This document shows positions 13,367 through 14,462 of a DNA stretch of 14,462 nt, in pieces. Within the stretch, counting starts at the first letter, position 1. Every line of letters begins with the position of its first letter. The notes under the pieces were generated by a model. The model was not told the DNA's origin and searched no databases. It was given only the letters and a program-made list of their open reading frames with translations. The DNA is taken from contig JALWEK010000054.1 in assembly GCA_027014185.1 (NCBI GenBank), positions 1 to 14,462 on the forward strand, in the 5' to 3' direction. Source of the stretch: Aquificaceae bacterium. GTDB lineage: Bacteria; Aquificota; Aquificia; Aquificales; Aquificaceae. A program made the position numbers and the translations under genes.

Positions 13367-14462
13367 ATGAAGATAGGTGTTATAAGTCTCGGGTGTTCCA
13401 AGAACCTGGTTGATTCGGAAATTCTACTTGCAAGGCTCAGGTCCGCAGGAGTAGAGCTTACACCGGACATAGACTCCGCAGACTGCATCATAGTCAATAC
13501 CTGCGGTTTTATAGAGGACGCGAAGCGTGAATCGATAGAAACCATCCTGGAGGTAGCGGACTCAGGTAAGAGGGTGCTCGTTATGGGGTGCCTCGTGGAG
13601 AGGTACAGGAAGGAGCTTGAGAAGGGGCTCCCTGAGGTAGAAGGTTTCTTCGGAACCCAGAGCTGGGACGAGATATTGAAGCACCTGGGTTTGGAACCCA
13701 GATACAACGGCTCCTTCAGACTGCTCACCACTCCCAGGGCTTACGCTTACCTGAAGATAGCCGAGGGCTGTAACAGGCTGTGCTCCTTCTGTGCCATACC
13801 GAGGATAAGAGGAAGACACAGGTCAAGGCCCATAGAGGAGATAGTTTCGGAGGTGAAGGATCTCGCTTCGCGAGGTGTTAAGGAAATAAACGTGGTCTCG
13901 CAGGACACCACCTTCTACGGAAAGGACCTGTACGGCGAGTTCAAGCTGGTAGATCTCCTCAAGGAAATGGAGAAAGTAGAAAGCGTAGAGTGGATCAGGC
14001 TACTTTACCTCTACCCAACCGAGGTAAACAACGAGCTTATAGACTTTATACGTGATTCGGAAAAGGTGGTTCCATACTTCGACATACCGATCCAGCATAT
14101 CTCTACCCCGGTACTCAAGAGCATGAGGAGGGGATACGACGAGAGGTTCGTAAGGAATCTTATCGAAAGGATAAGAAAAAAGATTCCCGAAGCCGTCCTG
14201 AGAACTACCCTTATAGTGGGGTATCCGACTGAACGTGAGGACGATTTTAATGTACTCGAGGAATTCATTGAAGAGGGCCACTTCCACTGGCTCGGAGTAT
14301 TTACGTACTCCCACGAAGAGGACACGCACGCCTTCAATCTTGGAGATCCTGTGCCGCAGGAGGTAAAGGAGGAAAGAAGAGATCGGCTGATGAAAATCCA
14401 GAGGGAAGTGACCAGGAGAAAGAACGAGGAGCTTATCGGTAAGAAGCTGAAGGTCCTCGTGG
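13367..14462 (+). CDS. rimO: Ribosomal protein S12 methylthiotransferase RimO, 3' end cut by window
   Basis: Radical SAM enzyme that methylthiolates a conserved aspartate of ribosomal protein S12. 365 codons are present. The N-terminal MTTase domain (MKIGVISLGCSKNLVDSE) has the auxiliary-cluster cysteines Cys10, Cys46 and Cys75; the radical SAM motif is CNRLCSFCAIP (Cys135, Cys139, Cys142). Further on come VVSQDTTFYGKDLYG, YLYPTEV and PYFDIPIQHIS, all typical of RimO rather than MiaB. The C-terminal TRAM domain is just beginning (IGKKLKVLV) where the window ends. There is no clear Shine-Dalgarno sequence before the ATG. Unrelated to the hydrogenase genes; it marks the edge of the accessory region. 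Confidence 0.96.
   Translation, partial: MKIGVISLGCSKNLVDSEILLARLRSAGVELTPDIDSADCIIVNTCGFIEDAKRESIETILEVADSGKRVLVMGCLVERYRKELEKGLPEVEGFFGTQSWDEILKHLGLEPRYNGSFRLLTTPRAYAYLKIAEGCNRLCSFCAIPRIRGRHRSRPIEEIVSEVKDLASRGVKEINVVSQDTTFYGKDLYGEFKLVDLLKEMEKVESVEWIRLLYLYPTEVNNELIDFIRDSEKVVPYFDIPIQHISTPVLKSMRRGYDERFVRNLIERIRKKIPEAVLRTTLIVGYPTEREDDFNVLEEFIEEGHFHWLGVFTYSHEEDTHAFNLGDPVPQEVKEERRDRLMKIQREVTRRKNEELIGKKLKVLV

Noticed and set aside
1..14462. CRISPR arrays, tRNA/rRNA genes, insertion sequences
   Set aside because: No spaced direct repeats, tRNA cloverleaf, rRNA sequence, transposase or terminal inverted repeats seen anywhere.

Overview
The window reads as a thermophilic, hydrogen-oxidising bacterium, most likely of the Aquificota (Aquifex/Hydrogenobacter-like). 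This rests on gene content (two different uptake [NiFe] hydrogenases plus HypB) and on the charged, Lys/Glu/Val-rich proteins. It is an inference; no rRNA or other phylogenetic marker apart from a partial rimO is present.

Layout. Nearly everything from 1 to 11548 lies on the minus strand, so it reads from right to left. Entering from the right: hupS (10577-11548) and hupL (8925-10556) encode a soluble group 2a [NiFe] hydrogenase of the cyanobacterial HupSL / mycobacterial Huc type. Next come a maturation protease with an extra C-terminal domain, a 72-residue protein, a TPR protein, a NifU-Rieske fusion, a six-bladed NHL propeller rich in cysteine, hypB, and a TetR-type regulator (down to 3559). 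The genes overlap or lie a few tens of bases apart, as in one operon. After a gap of about 100 bases comes a PAS-GGDEF diguanylate cyclase (2614-3459). Then follow hyaA (1457-2518) and hyaB (cut by the window start), which encode a Tat-exported, membrane-bound group 1 hydrogenase carrying every cysteine of the oxygen-tolerant [4Fe-3S] type.

On the plus strand, divergent from hupS, are two tandem DUF1641-like genes (11698-12595). From 12596 to 13349 lies a poorly coding stretch with what look like toxin-antitoxin remains: a short ribbon-helix-helix ORF, a minimal nucleotidyltransferase, and the tail of a HEPN protein. The window ends inside rimO (13367 onward, plus).

How it fits together. The membrane hydrogenase probably feeds electrons from H2 to the quinone pool through a cytochrome b lying outside the window. 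The cytoplasmic group 2a enzyme probably hands electrons to partners encoded beside it; the NifU-Rieske fusion, the NHL propeller and the DUF1641 pair are the best candidates. Two similar palindromes (AATGAA-N6-TTCAWT) sit upstream of the two hydrogenase operons. They are plausible operators for the TetR-type protein encoded between them, which would link both enzymes in one regulon. The accessory set around hupSL is the part of the window whose biochemistry is least explained.
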